Assembly (NCBI GenBank): GCA_963736575.1
Contig: CAVTPD010000001.1
Span: 1,054,001 to 1,118,000, forward strand
DNA: 64,000 nucleotides
Origin: CAVTPD01 sp963736575
GTDB lineage: Bacteria; Bacteroidota; Bacteroidia; Cytophagales; JAAEPT01
Reading direction: 5' to 3'
The notes beneath the pieces are model-generated. The model was not told the origin of the DNA. It ran no database searches and saw only the letters and a list, made by a program, of their open reading frames with translations. Below are positions 56,200 through 64,000 of this stretch, in pieces. A program made the translations under genes and the position numbers. Every line of letters begins with the position of its first letter. Within the stretch, counting starts at the first letter, position 1.

Positions 56200-57334
56200 T
56201 GAAAGAACATATTTTTTCAATGACATACCGTTGTTCTTCTTCCGTTAGAGTAGGATACATGGGCAGGCTTAAGCACTTTTCGTAATACGCCTCTGCATTT
56301 GGTAAATCACCTTTTTTCCAACCCAATTCTTTGTAATAAGGCATTAAATGAACGGGTATATAATGTACTTGTGCAAATATGTTGTTTTCTTTAAGGTAAT
56401 CGTAAAGCCCTTTTCTGTTAGAACTTAAGATAACGTACAGGTGGTAGGCGTTAAATGATTTAGCATTGTTCCTTAGGTGTTTTATGCCATACTTTTCAAA
56501 CGAGTCATCATATTTTTTGGCTATATTATTCCGTAGGATTATGTTATCCTCTGCTCTTTTAAGCTGAGAATTTCCCAGAGCAGCTTGTATATCTGTAATT
56601 CTATAATTATAGCCTAAATCAAGCATTTCGTAATACCAGCCACCATGATTCTCTTTTAATAAATCTGGCGATTTTGTAATACCATGTGTTCTTAAACGAA
56701 GCAGAGATTCATAAATATCTTTGCTGTTTGTGGTTATCATTCCACCTTCACCAGAAGCAATATGTTTTACAGGATGAAAAGAAAAAACGCTTACATCTGA
56801 ATAAAAACAATTTCCGCTTTTTTGGATTACACCTTTAGAATCTGTGAAGTAAGCGCCCGGCGCATGGCAGGCATCTTCCATAATCCAGAAGTTGTATTTA
56901 TTAGCTAAAGATCTTAATTCTTCAGTATTTACAGGGTTCCCTGCAAAATCCACCGGTATAACGCCACTAATTTTCTCTGTTTTAAGCTTTTCTTCCAGCT
57001 TATTTAAATCTATTAGAGCGGTAGAAGGATCTATATCTACAAAATCTACTTCTGCACCACAGTAAAGGGCAGCGTTAGAAGAAGCGGCAAACGTTATTGG
57101 AGTGGTAACTATTTTCTGTCCTTTACCCAATCCTAAAGCCAAAGCGCCCAAATGAAGTGCAGCGGTACCGTTAGACACTGCTACGGCATATTTAGCATCT
57201 ACATACGCTGCAAATTCTTTCTCAAATTTAGCAATTCTGGGTTCCTGAGTAAGAAAATCGTCTTTTAAGGCTAGAACAACTTCAGAAATATCTTCTTCTG
57301 TAATACTTTGTCTTCCGTAAGGTATTGGCTTCAT
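56189..57334 (-). CDS. pseC: UDP-4-keto-6-deoxy-sugar C4 aminotransferase PseC
   Basis: A 381-residue DegT/DnrJ/EryC1-family PLP enzyme: MKPIPYGRQSITEEDI start typical of PseC, AVSNGTAALHLGALALG, EDACHAPGAYF, and the lysine motif FSFHPVKHIASGEGGMI. It aminates the 4-keto sugar formed by PseB. It follows pseB by 7 bp. Confidence 0.95.
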   Translation of the reverse strand: MKPIPYGRQSITEEDISEVVLALKDDFLTQEPRIAKFEKEFAAYVDAKYAVAVSNGTAALHLGALALGLGKGQKIVTTPITFAASSNAALYCGAEVDFVDIDPSTALIDLNKLEEKLKTEKISGVIPVDFAGNPVNTEELRSLANKYNFWIMEDACHAPGAYFTDSKGVIQKSGNCFYSDVSVFSFHPVKHIASGEGGMITTNSKDIYESLLRLRTHGITKSPDLLKENHGGWYYEMLDLGYNYRITDIQAALGNSQLKRAEDNIILRNNIAKKYDDSFEKYGIKHLRNNAKSFNAYHLYVILSSNRKGLYDYLKENNIFAQVHYIPVHLMPYYKELGWKKGDLPNAEAYYEKCLSLPMYPTLTEEEQRYVIEKICSFNDR

Positions 57335-57341
57335 AACAAGT

Positions 57342-58349
57342 TTAGAAATTAGGATCTACATGTTCTCTTATTAAAGAACGAAGTTCATCTTTGTCTACCC
57401 ATTCTTCATTTGTGCCCGAATTATAACAAAAACCTTCTTCTACCTTTTTAGCATTATGTTTTTCTATAAATTCTTCCAGATTCCAGTTAGGGATCTGTGG
57501 TAGAATTACGTAATACCGGCCTAAATCATAAGTAGAAAATGAGTCTGAAGTAGTAATCATTTCTTCGTGTAGTTTTTCACCCGGTCTAATACCTACTATC
57601 TCTTTTTTACATTCCGGACCTATCGCTTCAGCAACGGTAGTAATTTTATAAGAAGGTATTTTTGGTACAAAAATTTCACCACCCCAGGCTTTATCTAAGG
57701 CATGTAAAACCATATCTACGCCTTCTTGCAAAGAGATGTTAAATCTTGTCATTCTTTCGTCTGTAATAGGTAAAACACCTTCTTTCTTTTTATCTAAAAA
57801 GAAAGGTATTACAGAGCCGTTAGAGCCCATTACATTTCCATAACGAACAACAGAAAAACGTATGGGATTCCAACCTCGAATGTTGTTGGCGGCTATAAAT
57901 AATTTATCCGAAGCCAATTTAGTGGCGCCGTATAAGTTAATTGGGGCAGCAGCTTTATCCGTAGATAAGGCAACTACACGCTCAACTTCTGTCTCCAGGC
58001 AGGCGTTAATTACATTTTCACCACCAATAATATTGGTTTTTACACATTCCATAGGGTTGTATTCGGCTATTGGAACGTGTTTCATGGCAGCGGCATGTAT
58101 AACGTAATCTACATCTTTTAATGCTCTTTTGGTTCTATCGAAATCTCTGATATCACCAATGAAAAAACGAAGTTGAGGGAATTTTTCTCTGGGGAAATCC
58201 TGAGCCATTTTGTACTGCTTCTGTTCATCTCTGGAAAAGATAACTAAGCGTTTTATGTCTGGCCATCTGGATAATAACGTTTTTGTTAAAGCGTAACCCA
58301 ATGATCCTGTTCCACCGGTAATAAGAATTTTTTTTCCAGATAAGTCCAT
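57342..58349 (-). CDS. pseB: UDP-GlcNAc 4,6-dehydratase (inverting)
   Basis: A 335-residue extended SDR: ILITGGTGSLGYALTKTLL, FIGDIRDFDRTKRAL, HAAAMKHVPIAEYNP with the catalytic MK, STDKAAAPINLYGATKLASD and RYGNVMGSNGSVIPFF. It performs the first committed step, dehydration with inversion at C5. First gene of the minus-strand polysaccharide operon. Confidence 0.96.
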   Translation of the reverse strand: MDLSGKKILITGGTGSLGYALTKTLLSRWPDIKRLVIFSRDEQKQYKMAQDFPREKFPQLRFFIGDIRDFDRTKRALKDVDYVIHAAAMKHVPIAEYNPMECVKTNIIGGENVINACLETEVERVVALSTDKAAAPINLYGATKLASDKLFIAANNIRGWNPIRFSVVRYGNVMGSNGSVIPFFLDKKKEGVLPITDERMTRFNISLQEGVDMVLHALDKAWGGEIFVPKIPSYKITTVAEAIGPECKKEIVGIRPGEKLHEEMITTSDSFSTYDLGRYYVILPQIPNWNLEEFIEKHNAKKVEEGFCYNSGTNEEWVDKDELRSLIREHVDPNF

Positions 58350-58738
58350 TCGAAATTGTATATGAAAATTAAGTACAAACCCTTTAGAATAGGTGTTTGT
58401 GGTATTGAATAACCCTGCAAATTAACAAAAAAAAACACATTAACATGTATAACACCCCCTACTTTAGAATGTCTTTAAGTATAGGAAGTGACATTCTTTT
58501 CTCTCTTTAACTTCAACTCTCTAAATAATTGTGAATTTCTGTTATTGTCTATAAAAATGCGCCAATTATTTCAAGGGGCTTATATAGGGGTATTTAAACT
58601 AGAAGTCTTACTTTTTAAAACTAAATATACTTGCTAAAAAGTGGTTTAATGTTTTTGGTCACAACATTATTAAGATATCAATTAGCAATTGCAATATTTT
58701 TTCTAGCTTGCAAACTTGATGAAAACGTTCTTTTTAAA
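58350..58738. other. Divergent intergenic region between pseB and wecC (389 bp)
   Basis: This AT-rich stretch must hold promoters for both the 13-gene pse operon and wecC-wecB. I found no perfect TAnnTTTG box on either strand and no RNA gene or JUMPstart-like element. An in-frame extension of wecC back to 58631 lacks a plausible start and family similarity. Confidence 0.5.
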
Positions 58739-59956
58739 ATGAATTACGCACCAGAAGTTGTAATAGTGGGGTTAGGTTATATAGGTCTGCCTACTGCGGC
58801 ATTAATTGCATCAAATAAAATAAAGTCTTTAGGGATAGATATTAATCCCAATATTGTTGAAACCGTTAACGCCGGTAAAATTCATATAGTAGAGCCCGAA
58901 TTAGATCTTTTGGTTAAAGAAGCAGTATCTACAGGTTATCTAAAGGCATCTACAACCGCGCAGAGTTCAAATGTTTATTTAATAGTAGTTCCTACTCCTT
59001 TCAAAGGAAGAAATGAACCCGATATTTCTTTTGTAGAATCGGCTACAAAATCTATAATTCCTTTGCTTAAAGAAGGTGATCTTTATATTATAGAGTCAAC
59101 TTCCCCAATTGGAACAACCAATAAAATGGCAGAATTAATTTTTAGCCTAAGACCCGAGTTAAAAGATAAAATAAACATAGCCTATTGCCCCGAAAGAGTA
59201 TTACCAGGTAATGTTGTACATGAATTAGTGTATAACGACCGCGTTATTGGTGGTTTAGATAACGCTTCTACAGAAAAAGCAACAGCATTTTATAGAAGGT
59301 TTGTAAAAGGTGAACTTCACGCCACTAATGCGAAGACAGCAGAAATGTGCAAACTAGTAGAAAACTCTTCTAGAGATGTGCAAATAGCTTTTGCTAACGA
59401 ATTATCACTAATATGTGATAGAGCGGGTATAGATGTTTGGGAATTAATTGCGTTAGCTAACAAGCACCCAAGAGTAAATATATTACAACCAGGCTCTGGT
59501 GTTGGTGGCCATTGTATTGCGGTTGATCCTTATTTTATAGTTTCAGATTATCCTGCAGAATCACAGTTGATTGGTAAAGCTAGAGAGGTGAATAATTATA
59601 AATCGTTTTGGTGTGCCGAAAAAATTCAAAACGAAAAGTTGCAATTTGAGTTAAAAAACGGAAGAGCACCAATTGTTGCCTTAATGGGCTTAGCATTTAA
59701 ACCTAATATTGACGATTTAAGAGAATCTCCAGCTAAATACATTGTTCAGAAAGTATTACAAAACGATAACGACGGGGAGTTTTTAATTGTAGAACCCAAT
59801 ATTGAACAACACAAAGTTTTTAAGTTGACAAATTATCAGGATGCTTTTGATAAAGCAGATATAGTGGTGTTTTTAGTTGCTCATAATGAATTTAAGACAT
59901 TACTAGCTAACGAAACTGATAAAGTGATTTTAAATTTTTGTGGCGTAAAAGCTTAA
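58739..59956 (+). CDS. wecC: UDP-N-acetyl-D-mannosamine dehydrogenase
   Basis: From the ATG at 58739 (MNYAPEVVIVGLGYIGLP) the product is 405 residues, the family's usual length. It has the N-terminal NAD domain, VPTPF, the middle VENSSRDVQIAFANEL, the catalytic Cys in GSGVGGHCIAVDPY, and the C-terminal UDP-binding LMGLAFKPNIDDLRESP. It oxidises UDP-ManNAc to UDP-ManNAcA; a UDP-GlcNAc dehydrogenase is less likely because wecB follows. Confidence 0.9.
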   Translation: MNYAPEVVIVGLGYIGLPTAALIASNKIKSLGIDINPNIVETVNAGKIHIVEPELDLLVKEAVSTGYLKASTTAQSSNVYLIVVPTPFKGRNEPDISFVESATKSIIPLLKEGDLYIIESTSPIGTTNKMAELIFSLRPELKDKINIAYCPERVLPGNVVHELVYNDRVIGGLDNASTEKATAFYRRFVKGELHATNAKTAEMCKLVENSSRDVQIAFANELSLICDRAGIDVWELIALANKHPRVNILQPGSGVGGHCIAVDPYFIVSDYPAESQLIGKAREVNNYKSFWCAEKIQNEKLQFELKNGRAPIVALMGLAFKPNIDDLRESPAKYIVQKVLQNDNDGEFLIVEPNIEQHKVFKLTNYQDAFDKADIVVFLVAHNEFKTLLANETDKVILNFCGVKA

Positions 59957-59994
59957 AGGTAAGGCTTTAATTTTCCCGGTTTTATAAAAGGACT

Positions 59995-61119
59995 ATGCAA
60001 AAAAAGAAAGTGTTATTGGTGTTTGGAACTAGGCCGGAAGCAATTAAAATGGCTCCTTTGGCTTTAGCTTTTCAGAACGCTGAAGATTTTGATACCAAAA
60101 TATGTGTTACGGCTCAACACAGAGAGATGTTAGATCAGGTTATGTCTTTTTTCAATTTGAAAGCAGATTATGATCTTAACATAATGAAGCCGAACCAAAA
60201 TTTGTACGGTATAACTTCAGAAATTCTAACACAGATGAAAGTCGTTTTTGATGACTTTAAGCCGGATTATGTTTTTGTTCATGGCGATACTACTACCGCT
60301 ATGACTACAAGCTTAGCTGCTTTTTATGCCCAAGCTAAGGTTTGTCATATAGAAGCAGGTCTTAGAACAAACAACAAATGGTCTCCTTTTCCGGAAGAGA
60401 TGAACAGACAGGTAATTGGACGAATTGCAGATTACCACTTTGCACCAACAGATAGTTCGAAAGAAAACTTGTTAAAGGAAAATATTAGCGCAGATACTAT
60501 TCTAGTAACGGGTAATACAGTTATTGACGCCTTGTTAAAAAGTGTGGGTATTGTTAAGGAATCACCAAGTTCAACTAGTAAAAAGCTAGAAGAGAAATTA
60601 GGTAAGGATCAAAAAGTAATATTAGTTACAGGCCACAGAAGGGAAAACCACGGACAAGGTTTTATAAACATCTGTAGTGCTTTAAAAACCATTGCTACCA
60701 ATAGACCCGATGTAACTATTGTATACCCAGTACATTTGAATCCTAATGTTCTAAAACCTGTAAACGAAATTTTAGGGGATGTTGAAAACATACTTTTAAT
60801 TGAGCCTTTAGGATACCCAGATTTTATATGGTTAATGAATAGATCTTACATCATAATTACCGACAGTGGTGGCGTGCAGGAAGAGGCGCCTAGTTTAGGT
60901 AAACCAGTTTTGGTTATGAGAGAAACTACAGAAAGACCAGAAGCTGTAGATGTTGGTACGGTGATTTTAGTTGGTACAGATGCCGATTTAATAGTTAGTG
61001 AAACTAATAGACTGTTAAACGATGTTGAAAGCTATAATCAAATGAGTACGTTGCACAACCCTTATGGAGATGGCCAAGCTTCTGATCGAATTGTGAATTT
61101 TATACGGAAATTAGATTAG
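59995..61119 (+). CDS. wecB: UDP-N-acetylglucosamine 2-epimerase (non-hydrolysing)
   Basis: A 374-residue GT-B-fold epimerase: LVFGTRPEAIKMAPLAL, AQHREMLDQV, HGDTTTAMTTSLAAFYA, HIEAGLRTN and ITDSGGVQEEAPSLGKPV. It makes UDP-ManNAc for wecC, which it follows by 38 bp. Together they would feed the WecG-type transferase that is now decayed at 44.6-45.3 kb. Confidence 0.95.
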   Translation: MQKKKVLLVFGTRPEAIKMAPLALAFQNAEDFDTKICVTAQHREMLDQVMSFFNLKADYDLNIMKPNQNLYGITSEILTQMKVVFDDFKPDYVFVHGDTTTAMTTSLAAFYAQAKVCHIEAGLRTNNKWSPFPEEMNRQVIGRIADYHFAPTDSSKENLLKENISADTILVTGNTVIDALLKSVGIVKESPSSTSKKLEEKLGKDQKVILVTGHRRENHGQGFINICSALKTIATNRPDVTIVYPVHLNPNVLKPVNEILGDVENILLIEPLGYPDFIWLMNRSYIIITDSGGVQEEAPSLGKPVLVMRETTERPEAVDVGTVILVGTDADLIVSETNRLLNDVESYNQMSTLHNPYGDGQASDRIVNFIRKLD

Positions 61120-61143
61120 TGAAGCATCATTACTAATATTTCC

Positions 61144-62055
61144 TTACTTCAAAAAAGTAATATTGCTTTTTAATCCCTCAAATTTGGTTCTCTTTATGGG
61201 AGAATGCTTAAAAATTTCATCAAAAATCTCTTCCGTTATTTCGGTTAAATCGGGTAGGTTTTGCATTTCAGAAGTAGGAAGAAATGCTACTTCTTGGTGG
61301 GGTTTAGCAAACCTATTCCAGGGGCACACATCCTGACAAATATCACAACCAAAAACCCAGTCTTCCATTTTGTTTTTGAATTCAGAAGGAATATTGTCTT
61401 TCAGTTCTATGGTAAGGTAGGAAATGCACTTTGACGCATCAATTTTATAAGGCTCATAAAGTGCATCGGTAGGGCAGGCGTCTAAACAACGGGTGCATTT
61501 ACCACAATGGTCGGTTACAGGTCCGTCATACTCTAATTCTAAATCTGAAATCAATTCGGCTAAAAAGAAAAAACTACCGGTTTGTTTTGTAAGCAAATTG
61601 GTGTTTTTGCTTACCCAACCCAGTCCACTTTTTTCAGCCCAAGCTTTTTCCATAACAGGGGCAGAGTCTACAAAAATTCTTCCGTTAATATCACCCACTT
61701 CTTCGGTAAGCATACTCACTAATTCCTTCAGTTTCTTTTTTAGGACTTTGTGGTAATCTTTTCCGTAAGCGTATTTAGATATTTTTAGGGTTGAGTTAAT
61801 TTCTTCTTCGGGGAAATAGTTAAATGTAAAAGAAACTACCGATTTTGCGCCGTCTACTAATTTTCTAGGGTCAATGCGTTTTTCAAAATGGTTTTCCATC
61901 CATTGCATTTGCCCGTTGTGGTTTTTGGATAACCACTTTTCTAAACTACGCGCTTCTTCAGTAAGCTCTTCGGCTTTAGAAATTCCGCAAGACTGAAATC
62001 CTAAATCGTAAGCTTTTTGTTTTATAAGGTGTGTGATCTTTTTAGGATCGTACAT
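61144..62055 (-). CDS. queG: Epoxyqueuosine reductase
   Basis: A 303-residue cobalamin-dependent Fe-S enzyme: LGFQSCGISKAEEL at the start, HGQMQW-like NHNGQMQWMENH, VDSAPVMEKAWAEKSGLGW, and two 4Fe-4S clusters in CGKCTRCLDACPTDAL and CDICQDVCPWN. It does the last step of queuosine synthesis in tRNA. Convergent with wecB, 9 bp downstream of ruvB. Confidence 0.96.
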   Translation of the reverse strand: MYDPKKITHLIKQKAYDLGFQSCGISKAEELTEEARSLEKWLSKNHNGQMQWMENHFEKRIDPRKLVDGAKSVVSFTFNYFPEEEINSTLKISKYAYGKDYHKVLKKKLKELVSMLTEEVGDINGRIFVDSAPVMEKAWAEKSGLGWVSKNTNLLTKQTGSFFFLAELISDLELEYDGPVTDHCGKCTRCLDACPTDALYEPYKIDASKCISYLTIELKDNIPSEFKNKMEDWVFGCDICQDVCPWNRFAKPHQEVAFLPTSEMQNLPDLTEITEEIFDEIFKHSPIKRTKFEGLKSNITFLK

Positions 62056-62064
62056 ATAGACTGA

Positions 62065-63094
62065 TTAGTCGAAAAGCGTATTCATGGAACTTGGAGGAAC
62101 AACATTTAAATGCTTGTAGGCCATTTTGGTGGCTTGTCTACCTCTAGATGTTCTTTTAATGTATCCTTCCTGGATTAAGAAAGGCTCGTAAACCTCTTCA
62201 ATGGTTTCTTTTTCCTCACTTACCGCTGTAGCAATGGTAGATAAACCCACAGGGCCGCCATTAAATTTGCCAATAATGGTTTCCAAGATCTTATTGTCCA
62301 TCTGGTCTAAACCATGCTGATCAACATCTAACGCCAATAAGGCCATTTTAGCAATGTCTAGTGTAATGGTTCCGTCGCCTTTAATTTGTGCAAAGTCACG
62401 GGTTCTGCGCATTAGGTTGTTGGCAATTCTTGGCGTACCACGGCTTCTTCTGGCTATTTCGTAAGCAGCTTCTTTGTTAACCGGCACTTTTAAAATATTG
62501 CAAGAACGGGTAACAATGGTGCTTAATAAACCAGCATCATAATACTGAAGTCTGGAATTAATCCCGAAACGTGCCCGTAAAGGGGACGTTAATAAACCCG
62601 AACGAGTGGTTGCTCCAATTAAAGTAAATGGATTTAAAGCTATTTGTATGGTTCTGGCGTTGGGGCCAGAATCTAACATGATGTCTATTTTAAAATCTTC
62701 CATAGCAGAATACAAGTATTCTTCTACAATAGGATTTAAGACGATGTATTTCGTCAATGAATAAAACGTCGTTGGCTTCTAAGTTGGTTAGAATACCGGC
62801 TAAATCACTTGGTTTATCCATTACTGGTCCCGAAGTGATTTTGATGCCAACACCTAATTCGTTAGCAATAATATGCGAAAGTGTTGTTTTACCTAATCCT
62901 GGAGGTCCATGTAAAAGAACATGGTCCAAAGGTTCTTCTCTTTGGGCAGCGGCTTTTACAAAGATTTCTAAGTTTTCTATGATTTTATCTTGTCCCGAAA
63001 AATCCGAAAAACTGAGCGGTCTAAGCGCTCTATCGAACTCTTTTTCTTCCGAAGAAAAATCTTGACTTTCGCCGGTTAGGTATTCTTCACGCAT
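62065..63094 (-). pseudogene. ruvB: Holliday junction helicase RuvB, frameshifted by one base
   Basis: The N-terminal frame has the RuvB start, LHGPPGLGKTTLSHIIANE (Walker A) and VLFIDEIHRL (Walker B), then goes out of frame and stops. The next frame resumes exactly with NPIVEEYLYSAMEDF, then ATTRSGLLTSPLRARFG and a C-terminal winged helix. Removing one A from the AAA at 62735-62737 restores a 342-residue protein, the normal size. The rest is fully conserved. A homopolymer sequencing error is the simplest reading; a recent null mutation is possible. Confidence 0.9.
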
Positions 63095-63145
63095 GCTGTA
63101 AATATACGAATTACAAATTCAATTTCTTCCCAAAAGAAAATAGGA

Positions 63146-63153
63146 TAACTTTG
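63146..63153 (+). promoter_or_regulatory. TAnnTTTG promoter box directly before apbE
   Basis: TAACTTTG ends four bases before the ATG at 63158, the same tight spacing as at guaA, suggesting a leaderless or very short-leader transcript. Confidence 0.4.
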
Positions 63154-63157
63154 CGCT

Positions 63158-64000
63158 ATGCCGTGGAAATTAATGTTCGAAAGGAAGCGAATAATTCCTT
63201 TATTGTTGTTTTTGACTATTCTAGCCATAATTTGGATAAGAAGACATAACAATGAAAAAAAATCCGAAAGTAATAATGCTGCGGAAATCCTAAAACTGTA
63301 ATTACGGGCGAGGCTTTAGGGACTTATTATCAGGTAGTTTACACGGATTCTGTTTTAGTAACAAAAGAGGAAGTAGATTCTGTGCTTCAGTTTTATAACC
63401 ACATTTTCTCTAATTACGATCCTACTTCAGAGGTTTCTCTATTAAACGGAAAAGATACTTCTGCGCAGCTTTCGGCATACAACTTAGAAGTGATTAATGC
63501 TTCCAGAGCAGTTTTTGAAATTACAGGTGGTGCGTTTGATCCAACCGTTTCGCCATTAATTAGCGCTTGGGGTTTTGGCCCAGAGAAACCAGATTCTATT
63601 CCGCCTAAAAAAGCCGTAGATTCTTTGTTACAAGTTTGTGGGGTACAATAAGATTCAAGTTTTAGATTCAGTATTAATAAAACCAATTACCACAAGTTTA
63701 AATTTTAGTGCCATAGCTAAAGGTTATATTGTAGACCAATTGGCTGCTTTTGTTCGGTCTAAAGGAATAAATTCTTTTATGGTTGAAATTGGTGGTGAAG
63801 TTGTTTGTGGAAATCCTAAGTCTAAAGATAACCCTTGGAAGATTGGGATTAATGATCCTAACTCTATTGATAATAAGGTTTTTAAGGCTGTTAAATTAGA
63901 TAATATTGCTTTGGCAACCTCGGGGAATTATAGGAACTATTACATGAAAGACGGAGTTAAATATGCGCATACCATAGATCCTAAAACGGGCTACCATGTA
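63158..64000 (+). pseudogene. apbE: FAD:protein FMN transferase (ApbE), two frameshifts, 3' end outside window
   Basis: The frame begins MPWKLMFERKR with one membrane anchor. At about 63277-63290 a missing base (GG for GGG before AAATCC) switches frame to NPKTVITGEALGTYYQ, running to GAFDPTVSPLISAWGFGPE. At about 63641 an extra G (GGGG for GGG) breaks it again. The third frame carries ISTSLNFS-like core residues, FSAIAKGYIVDQ, EIGGEVVCGNP, LATSGNYRNYY and HTIDPKTGYH, all ApbE motifs. The two indels are both in short G-runs and cancel to the same net frame type, so errors are plausible. It would attach FMN to an exported protein. Confidence 0.85.

Noticed and set aside
58631..58738. N-terminal extension of wecC
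   Set aside because: The extra 36 residues are hydrophobic and unlike the family; the ATG at 58739 begins exactly at the conserved Rossmann strand.
62690..62760. Programmed frameshift in ruvB
   Set aside because: The slip site is only AAA with no stimulatory stem or upstream Shine-Dalgarno-like element, and RuvB is not known to need recoding.
1..64000. CRISPR arrays, tRNA or rRNA genes, prophage
   Set aside because: No regularly spaced repeats, cloverleaf-like sequence ending in CCA or TpsiC-like box, rRNA-like block, integrase or phage structural gene was found by reading.

Overview
The window looks like chromosomal DNA of a Bacteroidota bacterium, most likely a flavobacterium-like lineage. 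The evidence is AT-rich coding, TAnnTTTG promoter boxes, a lipoprotein TamA (TamL), a remnant of a type IX secretion C-terminal sorting domain, the pheA/aminotransferase pair, and many overlapping ATGA/TAATG gene junctions. No rRNA, tRNA, CRISPR array, transposase or phage gene was seen.

Layout. 1-13 kb is mostly housekeeping: a beta-propeller protein cut by the left edge, smc, two tiny convergent lipoproteins, a FecR-like secreted protein with a CHASE2 membrane protein, aguB-aguA (agmatine to putrescine), a frameshifted family 2 glycosyltransferase, an IscA-like protein lacking its C-terminal cysteines, and a DUF-type membrane protein-pheA-aminotransferase operon. 13.2-18.3 kb is an AT-rich accessory block with two tandem GT-C-like membrane paralogues (the second frameshifted), a type IX sorting-domain remnant between them, and an ALG10/DIE2-like putative glucosyltransferase.

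18.3-41 kb returns to core functions: purL, terB-like, holA, a thioesterase, pcm, a polyprenyl-phosphate sugar transferase, ribE, an orphan LytTR regulator, a PAP2 phosphatase, hemF, tamL, a SpoU/TrmH methylase, rnz, purC, proC, hemL, a TPR plus PBP1 protein, guaA and a WbpD-like acetyltransferase. Many form tight minus-strand strings.

41-61 kb is the surface-polysaccharide region. A hybrid sensor kinase is followed by decayed wzz-like and WecG/TagA/CpsF genes with many stops and frameshifts. These meet, tail to tail, a 13-gene minus-strand operon running pseB, pseC, aldo/keto reductase, Gfo/Idh oxidoreductase, SDR, pseF, pseG, pseH, pseI, flippase, capsule-type transferase and two Wzy/WaaL-like membrane proteins. 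It contains every known enzyme step from UDP-GlcNAc to CMP-pseudaminic acid, plus three unexplained redox genes. Divergent from it are wecC and wecB for UDP-ManNAc and UDP-ManNAcA. The right end holds queG, a ruvB interrupted by one extra base, and an apbE with two one-base indels.

Two kinds of gene damage should be kept apart. Single homopolymer-type indels in ruvB and apbE (and perhaps the glycosyltransferases) could be sequencing errors. The wzz/wecG locus carries nonsense codons as well as frameshifts and looks truly decayed.
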